Notes: generated by a model from the sequence alone, not told the origin. Numbered from the stretch's first letter, positions 27,991-37,155 are shown. The stretch is 64,000 nucleotides of DNA from Bacteroidota bacterium (GCA_027492915.1 JAPUDW010000219.1:1-64000), one strand, 5' to 3'. Made by a program: numbers and translations.

Positions 27991-28327
27991 TATTCACCGC
28001 ACATGGGTTCATGCGCACCAGCTAATATGTTCATATTGAGTGACAGTAACATAGTACATAGATTTCAGCATGACATTTAGCATGTCTTTTGCAATTACTG
28101 CACCATTTCTGGCTTTTTGATTTGCATCGCTCCATTGAATATTTATAATCTGCATGGGCGTGGTCTTTTCGTTCGCTGCGTCAGACAGCACCCAAGAAAC
28201 AAGGTTGCCTTAAGTTTGGTTACAGGCTTGAGGCAACTTCGTTGTGATGTGACGATTAGCAGTAAGCAGTGTTGTCGAGCCTCTGTAGCATACATGAAGT
28301 AAAGATTTGGGAATGCGCCTGAGCCTC
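27991..28327. other. Noncoding 337-base interval
   Basis: No gene supported. A 60-codon minus-strand frame (28009-28191) has no family features. GTTGCCT (28204-28210) and AGGCAAC (28231-28237) form a hairpin downstream of the minus-strand oxidoreductase and may help end its transcript. Confidence 0.5.
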
Positions 28328-29857
28328 TTATGCCAATACCACCTTATGACGCAGGTTGAGCGGCATGGTTCTCATCACATCTTTCGCCACGCGCATCGCG
28401 CCCAACGTCACACCAGCGGTTGATTGGCCGGGGAAAATGGAGTCACCCACCAGCCGCAGATTGGGGATGCCGGTACGAGGGCCGCGTGCCACAAATAATG
28501 AAGCCTGCGCGAAACCGCCCACCTGCCCCATATGCCGCCCCGTGTAAAACTGGAACGTCACAGGACTGCCCGGTAAGACCAACCGTACCGCACCACTAAA
28601 GTTAGGAATGACCTTATCAATCTGCGCGAGCATCTTTTCGGTATAGTCCTTCTTACGGGCGTAGTAGGCTTGCTCATGCTGTGCCAATGCATCCCACCAC
28701 GGCTGCACCTGTGTATGCGTGGTGACGGTTACGGCGCGGTGTCCGGCGGGGGCGCGTCCCGCATCCCATTCCGGCGACATCGACATGAAGATGCTGCGAG
28801 TTTCGCCTAACGGCCCGTCGGGGTCAGCGATAATCTGATTATGGTCAGCCAAGCCTGCTGGCAGCTTGTCGGCTTCCACGCCGAGGTGCAGCGCGAACGC
28901 GCCCCAACCCAACTTGCGCTCTGCGATCTCGTGTTGGAGATGCTTCGGGCTGGCTTCACCGAGCAGTTCATCCAATGACCACGGAGTTAGGTTACCGATC
29001 ACAAAATCGGCTGGCATGAAGGACTCGTGCTTGGCGCGACGACCTTCTTTATAGTGGATGCCGGTTACATGCCCAGCTTCAACGGCGATACGGGTCACAT
29101 GCTGACGATAAAGCACCACGCCGCCCAAGTCCTGAATTTTGGCGACTAGTGTTTCGGCAATCCCACCGATGCCACCCTGCACATGGTAAACACCCTGCCG
29201 CGCCAGATCGAGGGCTGTACCGCTGTACATGGCGTTCGCATATTGGGAGGTGGTTTGGGAGGAAATGAGGAGTTGGGCATCAATGAAGCGGACGAACGCT
29301 TTGTCTTGCCCTAGCCCATGCTGCCTGATCCACTGGTAAGTCTTTTGAAGTGCCAAGGGGAGGAGGGGCAAATCATTTGGGAAGGTGGTCAACCCAACAC
29401 GGGCTAGCTGCAAGAACTCCGCTAAGCTGGTCGGCGGCCACGGTAAACCGCTTGCCGAAAGCCGCCAGCCTAAATCGGCAACTTTGGATTGGTGTTCCCA
29501 GAAGCCTGCGCTTTGAGGGAACGCCCGCAGTACATCGGTATTATCAGCTGTCAGCGCAATACTTCTATCCGCTAGATGAGTGACCCACGCCGGTTCATAG
29601 CGCTGCACAGGCCACACTAAGCCGAGTTGCTCGGCGATCAGGCGGTGCGGCCCGCCTTGTTGAAAGCCGCCGACCACCGTCGCGCCGGAGTCAAACTGAT
29701 AGCCTTTGTGGGTAAAGGTACTGGCACAACCACCCGGATAGGTTTGCGCTTCTACAACAGAAACTTGATAACCCGCCTGCGCCAGAAGCGCAGCAGCGCT
29801 CAACCCACCGATACCGGCTCCAATTACAATAATGTGTTGTGAAGTGGTTGTTCCCAT
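28328..29857 (-). CDS. CrtI/CrtD-type carotenoid desaturase-like FAD oxidoreductase
   Basis: 509 aa. The N-terminal dinucleotide motif is IVIGAGIGGLSAAALLAQAGYQVSVVEA, followed by PGGCASTFTHKGYQFDSGATVV. The middle has the GGIGGIAETLVAKIQDLGG motif, and the C-terminus RTGIPNLRLVGDSIFPGQSTAGVTLGAMRVAKDV. This is the layout of phytoene desaturases and CrtD/CruI-like enzymes. The exact substrate cannot be told. No phytoene synthase is nearby. Carotenoid work would fit the CarH-like regulator at 5678, but this is inference. Confidence 0.82.
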   Translation of the reverse strand: MGTTTSQHIIVIGAGIGGLSAAALLAQAGYQVSVVEAQTYPGGCASTFTHKGYQFDSGATVVGGFQQGGPHRLIAEQLGLVWPVQRYEPAWVTHLADRSIALTADNTDVLRAFPQSAGFWEHQSKVADLGWRLSASGLPWPPTSLAEFLQLARVGLTTFPNDLPLLPLALQKTYQWIRQHGLGQDKAFVRFIDAQLLISSQTTSQYANAMYSGTALDLARQGVYHVQGGIGGIAETLVAKIQDLGGVVLYRQHVTRIAVEAGHVTGIHYKEGRRAKHESFMPADFVIGNLTPWSLDELLGEASPKHLQHEIAERKLGWGAFALHLGVEADKLPAGLADHNQIIADPDGPLGETRSIFMSMSPEWDAGRAPAGHRAVTVTTHTQVQPWWDALAQHEQAYYARKKDYTEKMLAQIDKVIPNFSGAVRLVLPGSPVTFQFYTGRHMGQVGGFAQASLFVARGPRTGIPNLRLVGDSIFPGQSTAGVTLGAMRVAKDVMRTMPLNLRHKVVLA

Positions 29858-29983
29858 CGTCTACCATGTAGTGCTTCAGTGCTTCTATTAAACGCCTAAA
29901 AATATGCCGCGTCAATATTTTGTCTAGTTAATGTTCATGTAATTTAGCAGATTCTCATCCATCGATGGCTAACGATGCACATT

Positions 29984-30190
29984 TTCGCATTTTTTGCACA
30001 ATTTGCATTTTATCCGCCGAAATGGCGGGCGGGAAGCTCCCGTCAATCTGCCGAATCGACATTTTGCGACTGCGGAAAGCTTGGCTGCATCTGCTGAATT
30101 GGCGCACATTCGGCAGATGGTTCCCGTATGGCTGCCGCCGATGCCAATTCGGCAAATGCGAGGGAGTATTTCGCCGAATTGGCAAAAGTA
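29984..30190 (+). repeat. Dispersed noncoding element 1, copy A
   Basis: It aligns with 52748-52930. Both run TTCGCATTTTT, TTTGCA, CCGCCGAAATGGCGGGCGG (containing a short palindrome), GCTCCCGT and CTGCCGAAT, then ATATGGCTGC/GTATGGCTGC and GGATGCG-like words. Similarity is strongest over the first 90 nt. It is rich in GCCGAA/TTCGGC palindromes that could fold. Element identity unknown. Confidence 0.7.
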
Positions 30191-30398
30191 GTCGCAAGTC
30201 ATCAGTCTCCGGTCAAAGGCTAAAACAAAAAAAGATCATAGAGAAATACAGAGAGAATGAAATGGTGATTGAGTAGGATGTTTATACCCCTCCACAGTAA
30301 AATTTGGTGCCGACAGATTTGAAGCCGGAAGGATTGAATAGCTTTAGGTGTCTTTCAAGGTCGAAAAGAGTTTGATTTATCTATTTCCGAGTCTAATT

Positions 30399-30462
30399 TT
30401 AGAACAAATGATCTTACCAGTCAAGCGATTCAGGTTCGAATATACAAACTTTTGAGGCGAGG
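30399..30462 (+). repeat. Dispersed noncoding element 2, copy A
   Basis: It shares AGAACAAA, CCAG-CA, GGTT-GAAT-TACAAACTTTTG and GCGA in the same order and near-equal spacing with 53461-53525. It lies about 210 nt after element 1 copy A. Confidence 0.55.
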
Positions 30463-30637
30463 CTAATCAAGATCAGTGATATAAACTTGATGAATTCAGC
30501 CAAGCAAAAAGACTCCTACATATTTTTTACACAATGCAGATATTCCTCTGATACAGCCATCGTATTCTAGTGTTCGTAATCGTTTTTAACGTAAGCAAAT
30601 AAGCAAACCCATTTTCCTAACTGGAGGATATATCAAA

Positions 30638-31084
30638 ATGACTACCCGTGTACGCTGGAACCCGACTCGTGAAATGGCCGCTATGCAGAATGTGATGGAC
30701 CAGTGGTTTGAGAACAGCCGCACCAATGGTCGCCTTGTTGCCAGCCACAATCTGGCATTAGATGCCTATGAAACCGACAGCGGCTATGTGATTTACACTG
30801 CCCTGCCCGGTGTTCACCCAGACAACATCAACGTCAGCATGGAAGACGATGTGCTGACTATCACTGGTGAAGTTGCAGCACCCGCCTTTGAAGAGAAGGA
30901 CAACGTTCGCACACTGGCACAGGAACGCGCAACCGGCAAGTTCAGCCGCAGCGTCCGCGTCAGCGCCCCTGTTGACAGCGATAAGATCGAAGCCGCGTTC
31001 GAGAACGGTCTGCTCAAGCTCAGCCTACCCAAAACCCCTGCCGCCCAACCGCGCCAGATCCCGGTCAAGGCCAGCAAGAACTAA
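30638..31084 (+). CDS. Hsp20/alpha-crystallin small heat-shock protein
   Basis: 148 aa after GGAGG. The alpha-crystallin domain spans residues about 40-130: LALDAYETDSGYVIYTALPGVHPDNINVSMEDDVLTITGEV, then VRTLAQERATGKFSRSVRVSAPVDSDKIEAAFENGLLKLSLPK with the A-x-x-x-n-GxL-x-LxLPK end motif. An ATP-independent holdase for unfolded proteins. It stands alone with its own terminator. Confidence 0.95.
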   Translation: MTTRVRWNPTREMAAMQNVMDQWFENSRTNGRLVASHNLALDAYETDSGYVIYTALPGVHPDNINVSMEDDVLTITGEVAAPAFEEKDNVRTLAQERATGKFSRSVRVSAPVDSDKIEAAFENGLLKLSLPKTPAAQPRQIPVKASKN

Positions 31085-31103
31085 TTCACGCACACCATGC
31101 TTC

Positions 31104-31135
31104 AAGGGCGATGCCATCCGGTATCGCCCTTTTTA
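31104..31135 (+). terminator. Terminator of hsp20
   Basis: AAGGGCGAT (31104-31112) pairs with ATCGCCCTT (31123-31131), and GCC/GGT extends the stem inside; TTTTATTT follows. Confidence 0.9.
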
Positions 31136-31225
31136 TTTCCTCTTTATTCCTATCTGCTCCTACGCTCCGCGCAACTTTTGCAGCTCGAAATCAGTATACT
31201 GTAAGAGGAAAAGGAGCAATAAATT

Positions 31226-31933
31226 ATGGCATCACTTAGTCGTAAACCGCATTTACATGAAGAAGAATATGATGAGGCGGCAGCACTCGGCGACTTGATT
31301 ACAGATGGCAACGAAGATGAAGCGCTGGATTACGATTGGGTGGACGAGGAAAAGCCCAAGCGCAAACCGAAGCCAGAGTATGAACCAAAGCGCTCGTTCA
31401 TCACGCGCACTCGACTAAGAATTGCGGCAGCGGTGATCGCCTTACTCATCGGAGTTTTGGGAGTTGGTTGGTACAGCAGCCCAAGGAGCGTTTACACGGT
31501 CGAGTACGCCGCCAATGGCCTGCCGACCTCTATTGGCTTGTTAGAAACTGGATGGCTGGTGTTGAACCGGACAGTGGGTGACTTACAAGCAGGCACTTAT
31601 GTCCGTGCGATGTCGGTTGATAGCCAACCCGATTATTACAGCGTCGCCGATGCAGACGGCAACCTAGCGCGGGTTTCAATCTATGATTTGAGACGTGGCG
31701 AAAACCCGCCATCTATGGATGTGATGCCGAAACAGGGGCCTTTTAGCGCCGCGATTGGGAACTTTCAAACTCAACTGGTGACCACCGAATGGATACAAAG
31801 TATGCCGCCCGGTACCGTGGTTCGCGTTTATAACGCATATGTTGAAAATGGTATCTGGCTCTATTTGGTCACGGGCGATGAGCCAACGATCTATACCGCG
31901 CCGTGGATGCACCTTGATTGGGCGGCTAAGTGA
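31226..31933 (+). CDS. Membrane-anchored hypothetical protein
   Basis: 235 aa. Residues 1-70 are cytoplasmic and highly charged (acidic, then a KPKRKPKPEYEPK basic stretch), 72-92 form one membrane helix, and 95-235 are predicted outside with repeated strand patterns (SVYTVEYAANGLPTSIGLLETGWLVLNRT, YYSVADADGNLARVSIYDLRRGE). RBS AAGGAG. I do not recognise the family. Similar topology is seen in anchored surface or stress-sensor proteins. Confidence 0.65.
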   Translation: MASLSRKPHLHEEEYDEAAALGDLITDGNEDEALDYDWVDEEKPKRKPKPEYEPKRSFITRTRLRIAAAVIALLIGVLGVGWYSSPRSVYTVEYAANGLPTSIGLLETGWLVLNRTVGDLQAGTYVRAMSVDSQPDYYSVADADGNLARVSIYDLRRGENPPSMDVMPKQGPFSAAIGNFQTQLVTTEWIQSMPPGTVVRVYNAYVENGIWLYLVTGDEPTIYTAPWMHLDWAAK

Positions 31934-32020
31934 CCCCACCCCTAGCCCCTCCCCGAAGTATCAGGGAGGGGAATAAAAACAGGCGAAGCACAATAAAAAA
32001 TGTGTTTGGGATGTGGTAGC

Positions 32021-32139
32021 GGAGGAGGCACGCCTCCTCCCTACATCGGATACAGCGAAAAAAGTGCTTGGCGTAGGCAGCAAATACGAGACAAATCTCG
32101 TCTACACCAGCACGAGGGCGCAGAGACACGCGCCCTCGT
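32021..32139. repeat. Cluster of three palindromic hairpins
   Basis: GGAGGAGGC/GCCTCCTCC (32021-32040), ACGAGA/TCTCGT (32086-32101) and ACGAGGGCGC/GCGCCCTCGT (32112-32139). Each stem is perfect and each is flanked by TAC/GTA-like ends, which suggests related palindromic units. Confidence 0.65.
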
Positions 32140-32146
32140 AAACATC

Positions 32147-32177
32147 ACATCAGGCCAGCTTATATACCGCGTCGACC
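32147..32177. repeat. 31-bp direct repeat, left copy
   Basis: Identical to 34161-34191, the 3' end of the mannonate dehydratase gene. No open frame of that gene continues on this side. Confidence 0.9.
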
Positions 32178-32345
32178 TTTTAAAATTAATTCCTCTATTT
32201 ACATAATCGCAATATTTACAAGAACCACTTGGACTATTTGTTCGCTTTAGTGTCTAAACTCGAATCTATCTCAATAGCTCTTACCCCCGATACTATTTTA
32301 TAAGACCATTTACTCATCGGATTACAAAGATCCTAGGAGTAAGTA

Positions 32346-32885
32346 ATGGCTAGCAAGCAACAGCCTCAAGATGCATCTGAATACCCAGAAAAGGGTGTAA
32401 AAATCACAAAGTCGATCACCATTGACCGTCCTGTGGATGAGTTATATGCATTCTGGCATGATGAAACGAACCTGCCTGCAATTTTTGGTTCTGTAGAGTC
32501 GGTTCAAGTTACTGGAGATACGAAGCATTGGATGGTTACACTGCCGGGTGGCATGAAAACCGAGTTTGATCTCGAAATTTATACTGATGTTCCAAATGAA
32601 GTCATTTCATGGCGGTCGCTAGAGGGTTCTGACCTTCAAAATGCGGGCTCGGTACGCTTTCGTCCTGCGCCAGCGAACCGCGGCACAGAAGTCCAGCTCA
32701 CCGTCCAATTTATTCCGCCAGCGGGCGTGATTGGTCAAGCCGTTGTTAAGCTGTTTGGTGAAGTTCCGCAGCAGTATATTGGTCAGTATCTGCGTGAGTT
32801 TAAACAGCAAATGGAAACAGGCGAGATCGCAACCATAGACGGTCAAACATCGGGACGCGAAGAAAAAGTTGAGGCACAAAAATGA
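32346..32885 (+). CDS. SRPBCC (polyketide cyclase/START-like) protein
   Basis: 179 aa. The domain at residues 18-150 opens with [37 protein letters not shown], continues with [24 protein letters not shown] strands and [11 protein letters not shown], and closes with a long C-terminal helix ([18 protein letters not shown]). The family binds lipids or hydrophobic ligands and is often linked to stress. Its stop overlaps the next start (ATGA), so the pair is translationally coupled to the alcohol dehydrogenase. Confidence 0.85.
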   Translation: MASKQQPQDASEYPEKGVKITKSITIDRPVDELYAFWHDETNLPAIFGSVESVQVTGDTKHWMVTLPGGMKTEFDLEIYTDVPNEVISWRSLEGSDLQNAGSVRFRPAPANRGTEVQLTVQFIPPAGVIGQAVVKLFGEVPQQYIGQYLREFKQQMETGEIATIDGQTSGREEKVEAQK

Positions 32886-34057
32886 GAGCAGTCACCTTCC
32901 AAGGTACGGGAAAAATGCAGGTCGATAATGTGCCTGATCCTAAAATCCTCAATCCACGCGACTCTATTGTTCAGATAACATCGAGCTGCATTTGCGGATC
33001 AGATCTGCACCTTTATGACGGTTACATTCCGACGGTCGAGCACGGCGACATTATGGGTCATGAGTTCATGGGAGTCATTGTCGAAACAGGGTCCGCCGTA
33101 AAGAATTTGCAAGTCGGTGATCGGGTCATTGTGCCGTTCACGATTGCGTGCGGGCAGTGTTACTACTGCAAGAACGAACAGTATTCCTTATGCGATAACT
33201 CAAACCCTAATGCCGCAGCCGCTGAAGCCATGTACGGTTACTCCGCTGCCGGTTTGTTTGGTTTCTCGCATCTGTTCGGGGGCTATGCCGGTGGGCAGGC
33301 TGAATATGCCCGTGTCCCCTTCTCGGACGTGGGCTGTTTCAAAATCCCTGACGAATTGACGGATGACCAAACCGTATTTTTGACCGACATCTACCCGACA
33401 GGATACATGGCGGCAGAAAACTGTAACATCAAACCCGGTGATACGGTTGCCGTTTGGGGCTGCGGACCCGTCGGGCAATTTGCCATTCGCAGCGCTTATC
33501 TACTCGGCGCAGAGCGTGTGGTTGCGGTTGATCGGTATCCTGAACGCATGGAAATGGCGCGTCAAGGAAACGCGGTGACCTTGAATTACGAAGAAGTTGA
33601 CGTAATCGAGGAACTCAAAGAAATGACCGGCGGCCGTGGGCCGGATTCGGTGATCGATGCCGTCGGCATGGAAGCACATGGCACCGGACTCGGATACTTG
33701 TACGACAAGGTGACCCAAGCCACCATGATGCAAACTGACCGTCCTACCGCACTACGGCAGGTGATTCAGGCATGTCGTAAGGGGGGAACTGTTTCGATCC
33801 CCGGTGTTTACGGCGGCATTATTGACAAGATACCGATGGGCGCGGCTTTCAACAAGGGCTTGACCCTAAAAATGGGGCAAACGCACGTCCAACGCTTGCT
33901 GCCACAGCTTCTGCAATACATTCAAAACGGCGATATTGATCCCTCATTTGTCATCACGCATCAGGTTCCGTTAGAGCGCGCACCCGAAATGTACAAAACC
34001 TTCCGCGATAAAGAGGATGGATGCATCAAGGTCGTTCTCAAACCCAACATGGCATAA
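32882..34057 (+). CDS. Zinc-dependent alcohol dehydrogenase
   Basis: 391 aa of the medium-chain (glutathione-independent formaldehyde dehydrogenase-like) type. Catalytic zinc ligands: Cys in [14 protein letters not shown] and GHEFMG His-Glu. Structural zinc cluster: [19 protein letters not shown]. The Rossmann motif is [30 protein letters not shown], with Asp after the beta strand suggesting NAD. Substrate unknown. Coupled to the upstream SRPBCC gene; the pair often occurs together in stress islands, from what I recall of such neighbourhoods. Confidence 0.92.
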   Translation: MRAVTFQGTGKMQVDNVPDPKILNPRDSIVQITSSCICGSDLHLYDGYIPTVEHGDIMGHEFMGVIVETGSAVKNLQVGDRVIVPFTIACGQCYYCKNEQYSLCDNSNPNAAAAEAMYGYSAAGLFGFSHLFGGYAGGQAEYARVPFSDVGCFKIPDELTDDQTVFLTDIYPTGYMAAENCNIKPGDTVAVWGCGPVGQFAIRSAYLLGAERVVAVDRYPERMEMARQGNAVTLNYEEVDVIEELKEMTGGRGPDSVIDAVGMEAHGTGLGYLYDKVTQATMMQTDRPTALRQVIQACRKGGTVSIPGVYGGIIDKIPMGAAFNKGLTLKMGQTHVQRLLPQLLQYIQNGDIDPSFVITHQVPLERAPEMYKTFRDKEDGCIKVVLKPNMA

Positions 34058-34105
34058 ACAGGCAATATTAGCAGCGTACGCTGATTGCTACTCATACGAA
34101 CTGTT

Positions 34106-34144
34106 TGAAACGCCCTCTCTAAAGCAATTGGAGAGGGCGTTTCA
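34106..34144. terminator. Bidirectional terminator hairpin
   Basis: TGAAACGCCCTCTC (34106-34119) pairs perfectly with GAGAGGGCGTTTCA (34131-34144) between convergent genes. Confidence 0.8.
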
Positions 34145-34160
34145 GGGTGAGGTATAACCT

Positions 34161-34191
34161 ACATCAGGCCAGCTTATATACCGCGTCGACC
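34161..34191. repeat. 31-bp direct repeat, right copy
   Basis: It covers the last nine codons and the stop of the mannonate dehydratase gene plus three nt. The other copy is at 32147-32177. Confidence 0.9.
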
Positions 34192-35165
34192 AAACCGAGG
34201 ATATAGGCGGTGGCGTGGGCATGACCGCGATGATTCCAATCGGTGTCGTCGATCATTTTCGGCACATGGTCGTCGATGATGAAGCCGTCAAAATTGGTTT
34301 CCTTGAGGGTTTTGATCGCCTCGACCGGATCAAAGTTGCCTTCGCCTAAGAAGCATTCTTGGAATGAAGGCACACACCCCTGTACATCGCGCATATGCAC
34401 ATAGAATATTTTCCCGCGCGAACCGAAGTAGCGGATTGCGCCGATCACGTCGTTGTCGATCATCTCGCTAAAGCAGCCCATGCAAAACTCGATGCCGTGG
34501 TTCGGGCTGGGGGCGACTTCTTCCATCGCCTTCCTATAATTTTCAGCGTTATAAAACAGGTGCGCCACCCCGCCGAGTTCCGGCACGGGCGGATCGTCGG
34601 GGTGAATCGCCATTTTCACGCCTGATTCTTCGGCAACCGGTAAAACCGCCTGTGTGAAGTAGCGGTAGTTTTCCCACATTTCATCGTGGCTAATGGTGCG
34701 CCCTTCGAGAATGTCGAGCGTTCGTATGCCAGCCACCAGCGGCGCACTGTCGATCTCCGCCATATCGAAGGAGGTGACGGTTACACCTGCGCGGCCTTTT
34801 TTGTGCGGGGTGCGCCAAACGCCGTTGGGCATCCAGTTGTAGCCGAGCATGGGAATACCGGCCTTGCCCATGTTCCGCAGCGTCTTTTGATAATTCTCGA
34901 TCTGCTCATCACGCCCCGGTAGGCCGAGCATGGCCTTGTTGTAAAAGCGGCTAGGCGTATTTTCCAACGCTTCTAAACGCAAGCCGTACTGATCGCAGCG
35001 ATCTTTAATTCGCTTCAAATCCTCGTACTTCCAATAACCGTCCTCGTCGGGAAGCAGCGGTGTGTTCATCTGCACCCCGCTGACACCGATCTGCTTGGCA
35101 TAAGTCAAGCGCTCGTGGGTCATCTCGTTGAACTGCCCCAGCGCCACGCGCATCCGTTCAGCCAT
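34164..35165 (-). CDS. uxuA: Mannonate dehydratase-like TIM-barrel protein
   Basis: 333 aa. UxuA-type features: a metal-binding barrel with KMAIHPDDPPVPELGGVAHLFYNAENYRKAME, NHGIEFCMGCFSEM, IFYVHMRDVQG, FLGEGNFDPVEAIKTLKE and the C-terminal IDDHVPKMIDDTDWNHRGHAHATAYI. The HPDD, CMG, HMRDV and DDHVP motifs are those of the enzyme that dehydrates D-mannonate to 2-keto-3-deoxygluconate. Shorter than E. coli UxuA (394), like other bacterial members. It is last in a minus-strand operon with a sugar ABC transporter, so it should work in uronate use. Confidence 0.85.
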   Translation of the reverse strand: MAERMRVALGQFNEMTHERLTYAKQIGVSGVQMNTPLLPDEDGYWKYEDLKRIKDRCDQYGLRLEALENTPSRFYNKAMLGLPGRDEQIENYQKTLRNMGKAGIPMLGYNWMPNGVWRTPHKKGRAGVTVTSFDMAEIDSAPLVAGIRTLDILEGRTISHDEMWENYRYFTQAVLPVAEESGVKMAIHPDDPPVPELGGVAHLFYNAENYRKAMEEVAPSPNHGIEFCMGCFSEMIDNDVIGAIRYFGSRGKIFYVHMRDVQGCVPSFQECFLGEGNFDPVEAIKTLKETNFDGFIIDDHVPKMIDDTDWNHRGHAHATAYILGLVDAVYKLA

Positions 35166-35328
35166 AACTTACCTGCTCCTTAAAAATAATGAATAGTCGA
35201 ATTTTGAGGTACGTATTCAATACCTAACCCCCTCTTCACAAATAGCAGAGGGGGAACAATACAATGATTGGCGATCATCTAAGCGCTAGAGAAAATTATG
35301 TCCTTAAATGCTTTTCAACTCCCTGAAA

Positions 35329-36168
35329 CTACCCTTTCACTGCTCCTGCTGCCAAGCCCTGCACCACAAAACGCTGGGCGAGGTAGTACAGCACCATCAC
35401 CGGCAACGCGGCGAACATTGACGCCGCCATAATCAAGCCCCAGCGAAACACATCACCCGTGATTAAGCGGCTGATGGCGACCGGCACGGTTTGCAAACTC
35501 GGCGAGCTAATGAAGATCAGCGCGTAGAGCAGTTCATTCCACGCCGCCGTAAAGGTGAACACACTCACGGCCACCAACCCCGGCCCCGTCAGCGGCAGCA
35601 CAATGCGATAAAACGCCTGAAAGCGGGTCGCCCCATCCACCATCGCCTGCTCGTCGAGTTCAAACGGGATGCTGCGGAAGTAGCCCATCAGCAGCCATGT
35701 ACTGAGCGGCGCAGCAAACGTCAGGTAGACGAAGATCAGCCCATGCAGTGTGTTGCCAAGCTGTAAGCGCGAAATCATCACCGAGAGGGGGATAAACAAC
35801 ATCCCACTTGGCATTAAATACGTGAATAAGATTAATCGCCCAATCCAGTTGCGGTAGAGATACTTGAGCCGCACCAGACTGTACGCCGCCATGCTGCTGA
35901 ACAACACCGACACGAAGGTTGATGCGCCAGCAACCAATAAACTATTGCCTACGTTTACAAAAAAGTTATCTTCACCAATCAGTTCTTCGTAATTTTTAAA
36001 CGAAGCGTTTAAGGGCAGCAGTGAAGGTGTGCGGTAAATATCTTTCGGCTGCTTCAGCGAAATCATGAACATAAAATAAATCGGAAACAGGATGATGATT
36101 GCTACCAGCAGCAGCAAACCATAGTACAGAAATTTTTGCCCCAGTGTAGGTTTGTCGAACATCGTCAA
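35329..36168 (-). CDS. Sugar ABC transporter permease (MalG type)
   Basis: 279 aa with six helices. The EAA loop is PFELDEQAMVDGATRFQAFYRIVLPLTGPGLVAV at about 178, and it ends QRFVVQGLAAGAVKG, as MalG-type permeases do. Its start overlaps the preceding permease stop by 4 nt (ATGA). It probably imports a uronide or related sugar for the mannonate dehydratase pathway. Confidence 0.93.
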   Translation of the reverse strand: MTMFDKPTLGQKFLYYGLLLLVAIIILFPIYFMFMISLKQPKDIYRTPSLLPLNASFKNYEELIGEDNFFVNVGNSLLVAGASTFVSVLFSSMAAYSLVRLKYLYRNWIGRLILFTYLMPSGMLFIPLSVMISRLQLGNTLHGLIFVYLTFAAPLSTWLLMGYFRSIPFELDEQAMVDGATRFQAFYRIVLPLTGPGLVAVSVFTFTAAWNELLYALIFISSPSLQTVPVAISRLITGDVFRWGLIMAASMFAALPVMVLYYLAQRFVVQGLAAGAVKG

Positions 36169-37082
36169 TCTTCCTTCTGCAACCGCACGGCTACGATCAA
36201 CGCCAGCACCGCGAACACCGGCAGCAGCGACACCGATACGGCAGCCGCTTCACCAATCCGCAGGCTTTGCAAACCGTAGTAGGCCAGCACCGGAAAAGTC
36301 ATGGTCGCGTTCGAAGGCCCGCCGCCGGTTAGCAGCCAGACGGCCTCGAAGCTGTTCGTGGTTTGGATGGTGGAAATGAGGCTGACCACAAGGATCACAT
36401 GCCGGATGCCGGGGAGCGTTACGTTGAGGAAGCGCTTCCACGCATTCGCCCCGTCCAATGCTGCCGACTCGTACAGTTCGCGCGGGACGCTTTGCATCGC
36501 TGCTAAGAACGAGATCACCCAGAACGGAAACCCGCGCCAGACACTGGCCACGATCACGCTGGGCATCGCCAATTCGCGCGTACTGAGGAAGTCAACATGG
36601 GTGGTCACCAAACCGAGGTTGATGAGGATGTAATTGAACGCCCCACCCTGCGGCGCGTACAACAGCTTCCATGTGATGAATGCCACGAACGCCGGCATCG
36701 CCCACGGGATGAGGATGAGGCCGCGCCAGAACTGCCGCCCGCGAATCTGCTGGTTGAGCAGTGCAGCCAACCCCAAGCCCAAACCCAATTTGATCGTTTG
36801 GATCGCCGTAACCATCACGATGGTGTTACGAATCGATGCCTGAAAGTCCGGTTTCTTGGTTAGGTTGATGAAGTTCGTGAAGCCAATGAACTGACCGTCA
36901 CTGCCCACCACACGATCAGTAAAACTAATTTGGATGGCGAAGAAAAAAGGGTACACCACCAGCAGCAGGATGCAGATCAGCAGCGGTGCGACCATTAAAT
37001 AGCCGAGGATACTTTCTGACTGTTGGAAATTAAAACGCGCTTGGCGGCGCGGTTGTAGTTGTGCGATGGCTTCTTGAGTCAT
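36165..37082 (-). CDS. Sugar ABC transporter permease (MalF type)
   Basis: 305 aa from the ATG at 37082, chosen because AAAGG precedes it. An earlier in-frame codon at 37136 would read through the hairpin at 37112. Six helices. The EAA loop is PRELYESAALDGANAWKRFLNVTLPGIRHVILV, and GGPSNATMTFPVLAYYGLQ is typical of the C-terminal part. It pairs with the MalG-type gene downstream. Confidence 0.92.
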   Translation of the reverse strand: MTQEAIAQLQPRRQARFNFQQSESILGYLMVAPLLICILLLVVYPFFFAIQISFTDRVVGSDGQFIGFTNFINLTKKPDFQASIRNTIVMVTAIQTIKLGLGLGLAALLNQQIRGRQFWRGLILIPWAMPAFVAFITWKLLYAPQGGAFNYILINLGLVTTHVDFLSTRELAMPSVIVASVWRGFPFWVISFLAAMQSVPRELYESAALDGANAWKRFLNVTLPGIRHVILVVSLISTIQTTNSFEAVWLLTGGGPSNATMTFPVLAYYGLQSLRIGEAAAVSVSLLPVFAVLALIVAVRLQKED

Positions 37083-37111
37083 CAAGTGCCGCCTTTCTTG
37101 GGGATAGGCCG

Positions 37112-37144
37112 TTGCAGAGGTGCGCGATAAACGCACCCCTGCAA
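37112..37144 (-). terminator. Intercistronic hairpin between binding protein and permease
   Basis: TTGCAG-A-GGTGCG (37112-37124) pairs with CGCACC-C-CTGCAA (37132-37144), one mismatch. It sits after the binding-protein gene and before the permeases, the same location as the hairpin at 25601. Confidence 0.7.
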
Positions 37145-37155
37145 ACCACCGCTAT

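Larger units (their letters stand above)
29858..30637. other. Noncoding 780-base region carrying two dispersed repeats
   Basis: It holds the 30.0-kb copy of dispersed element 1 and the 30.4-kb copy of element 2, with a short heptad-like stretch (AGAGAAATACAGAGAGAATGA, about 30238) between. Overlapping short frames on both strands have low-complexity translations and are not genes. Confidence 0.6.
31934..32345. other. Noncoding interval with three hairpins and a repeat copy
   Basis: It contains three perfect hairpins (32021-32040, 32086-32101 and 32112-32139), a CCCCTAGCCCCTCC...GGGAGGGG stem near 31940-31972 and the 31-bp repeat copy at 32147. No gene seen. Confidence 0.6.

Noticed and set aside
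28009..28191. 60-codon minus-strand frame
   Set aside because: No motif, no ribosome site and no link to neighbours.
29955..30202. Overlapping short frames on both strands
   Set aside because: They translate dispersed element 1 in several frames; no frame is favoured.
30425..30445. tRNA-like GGTTCGAAT T-loop
   Set aside because: No acceptor stem or anticodon arm can be built around it, and the same text recurs in dispersed element 2.
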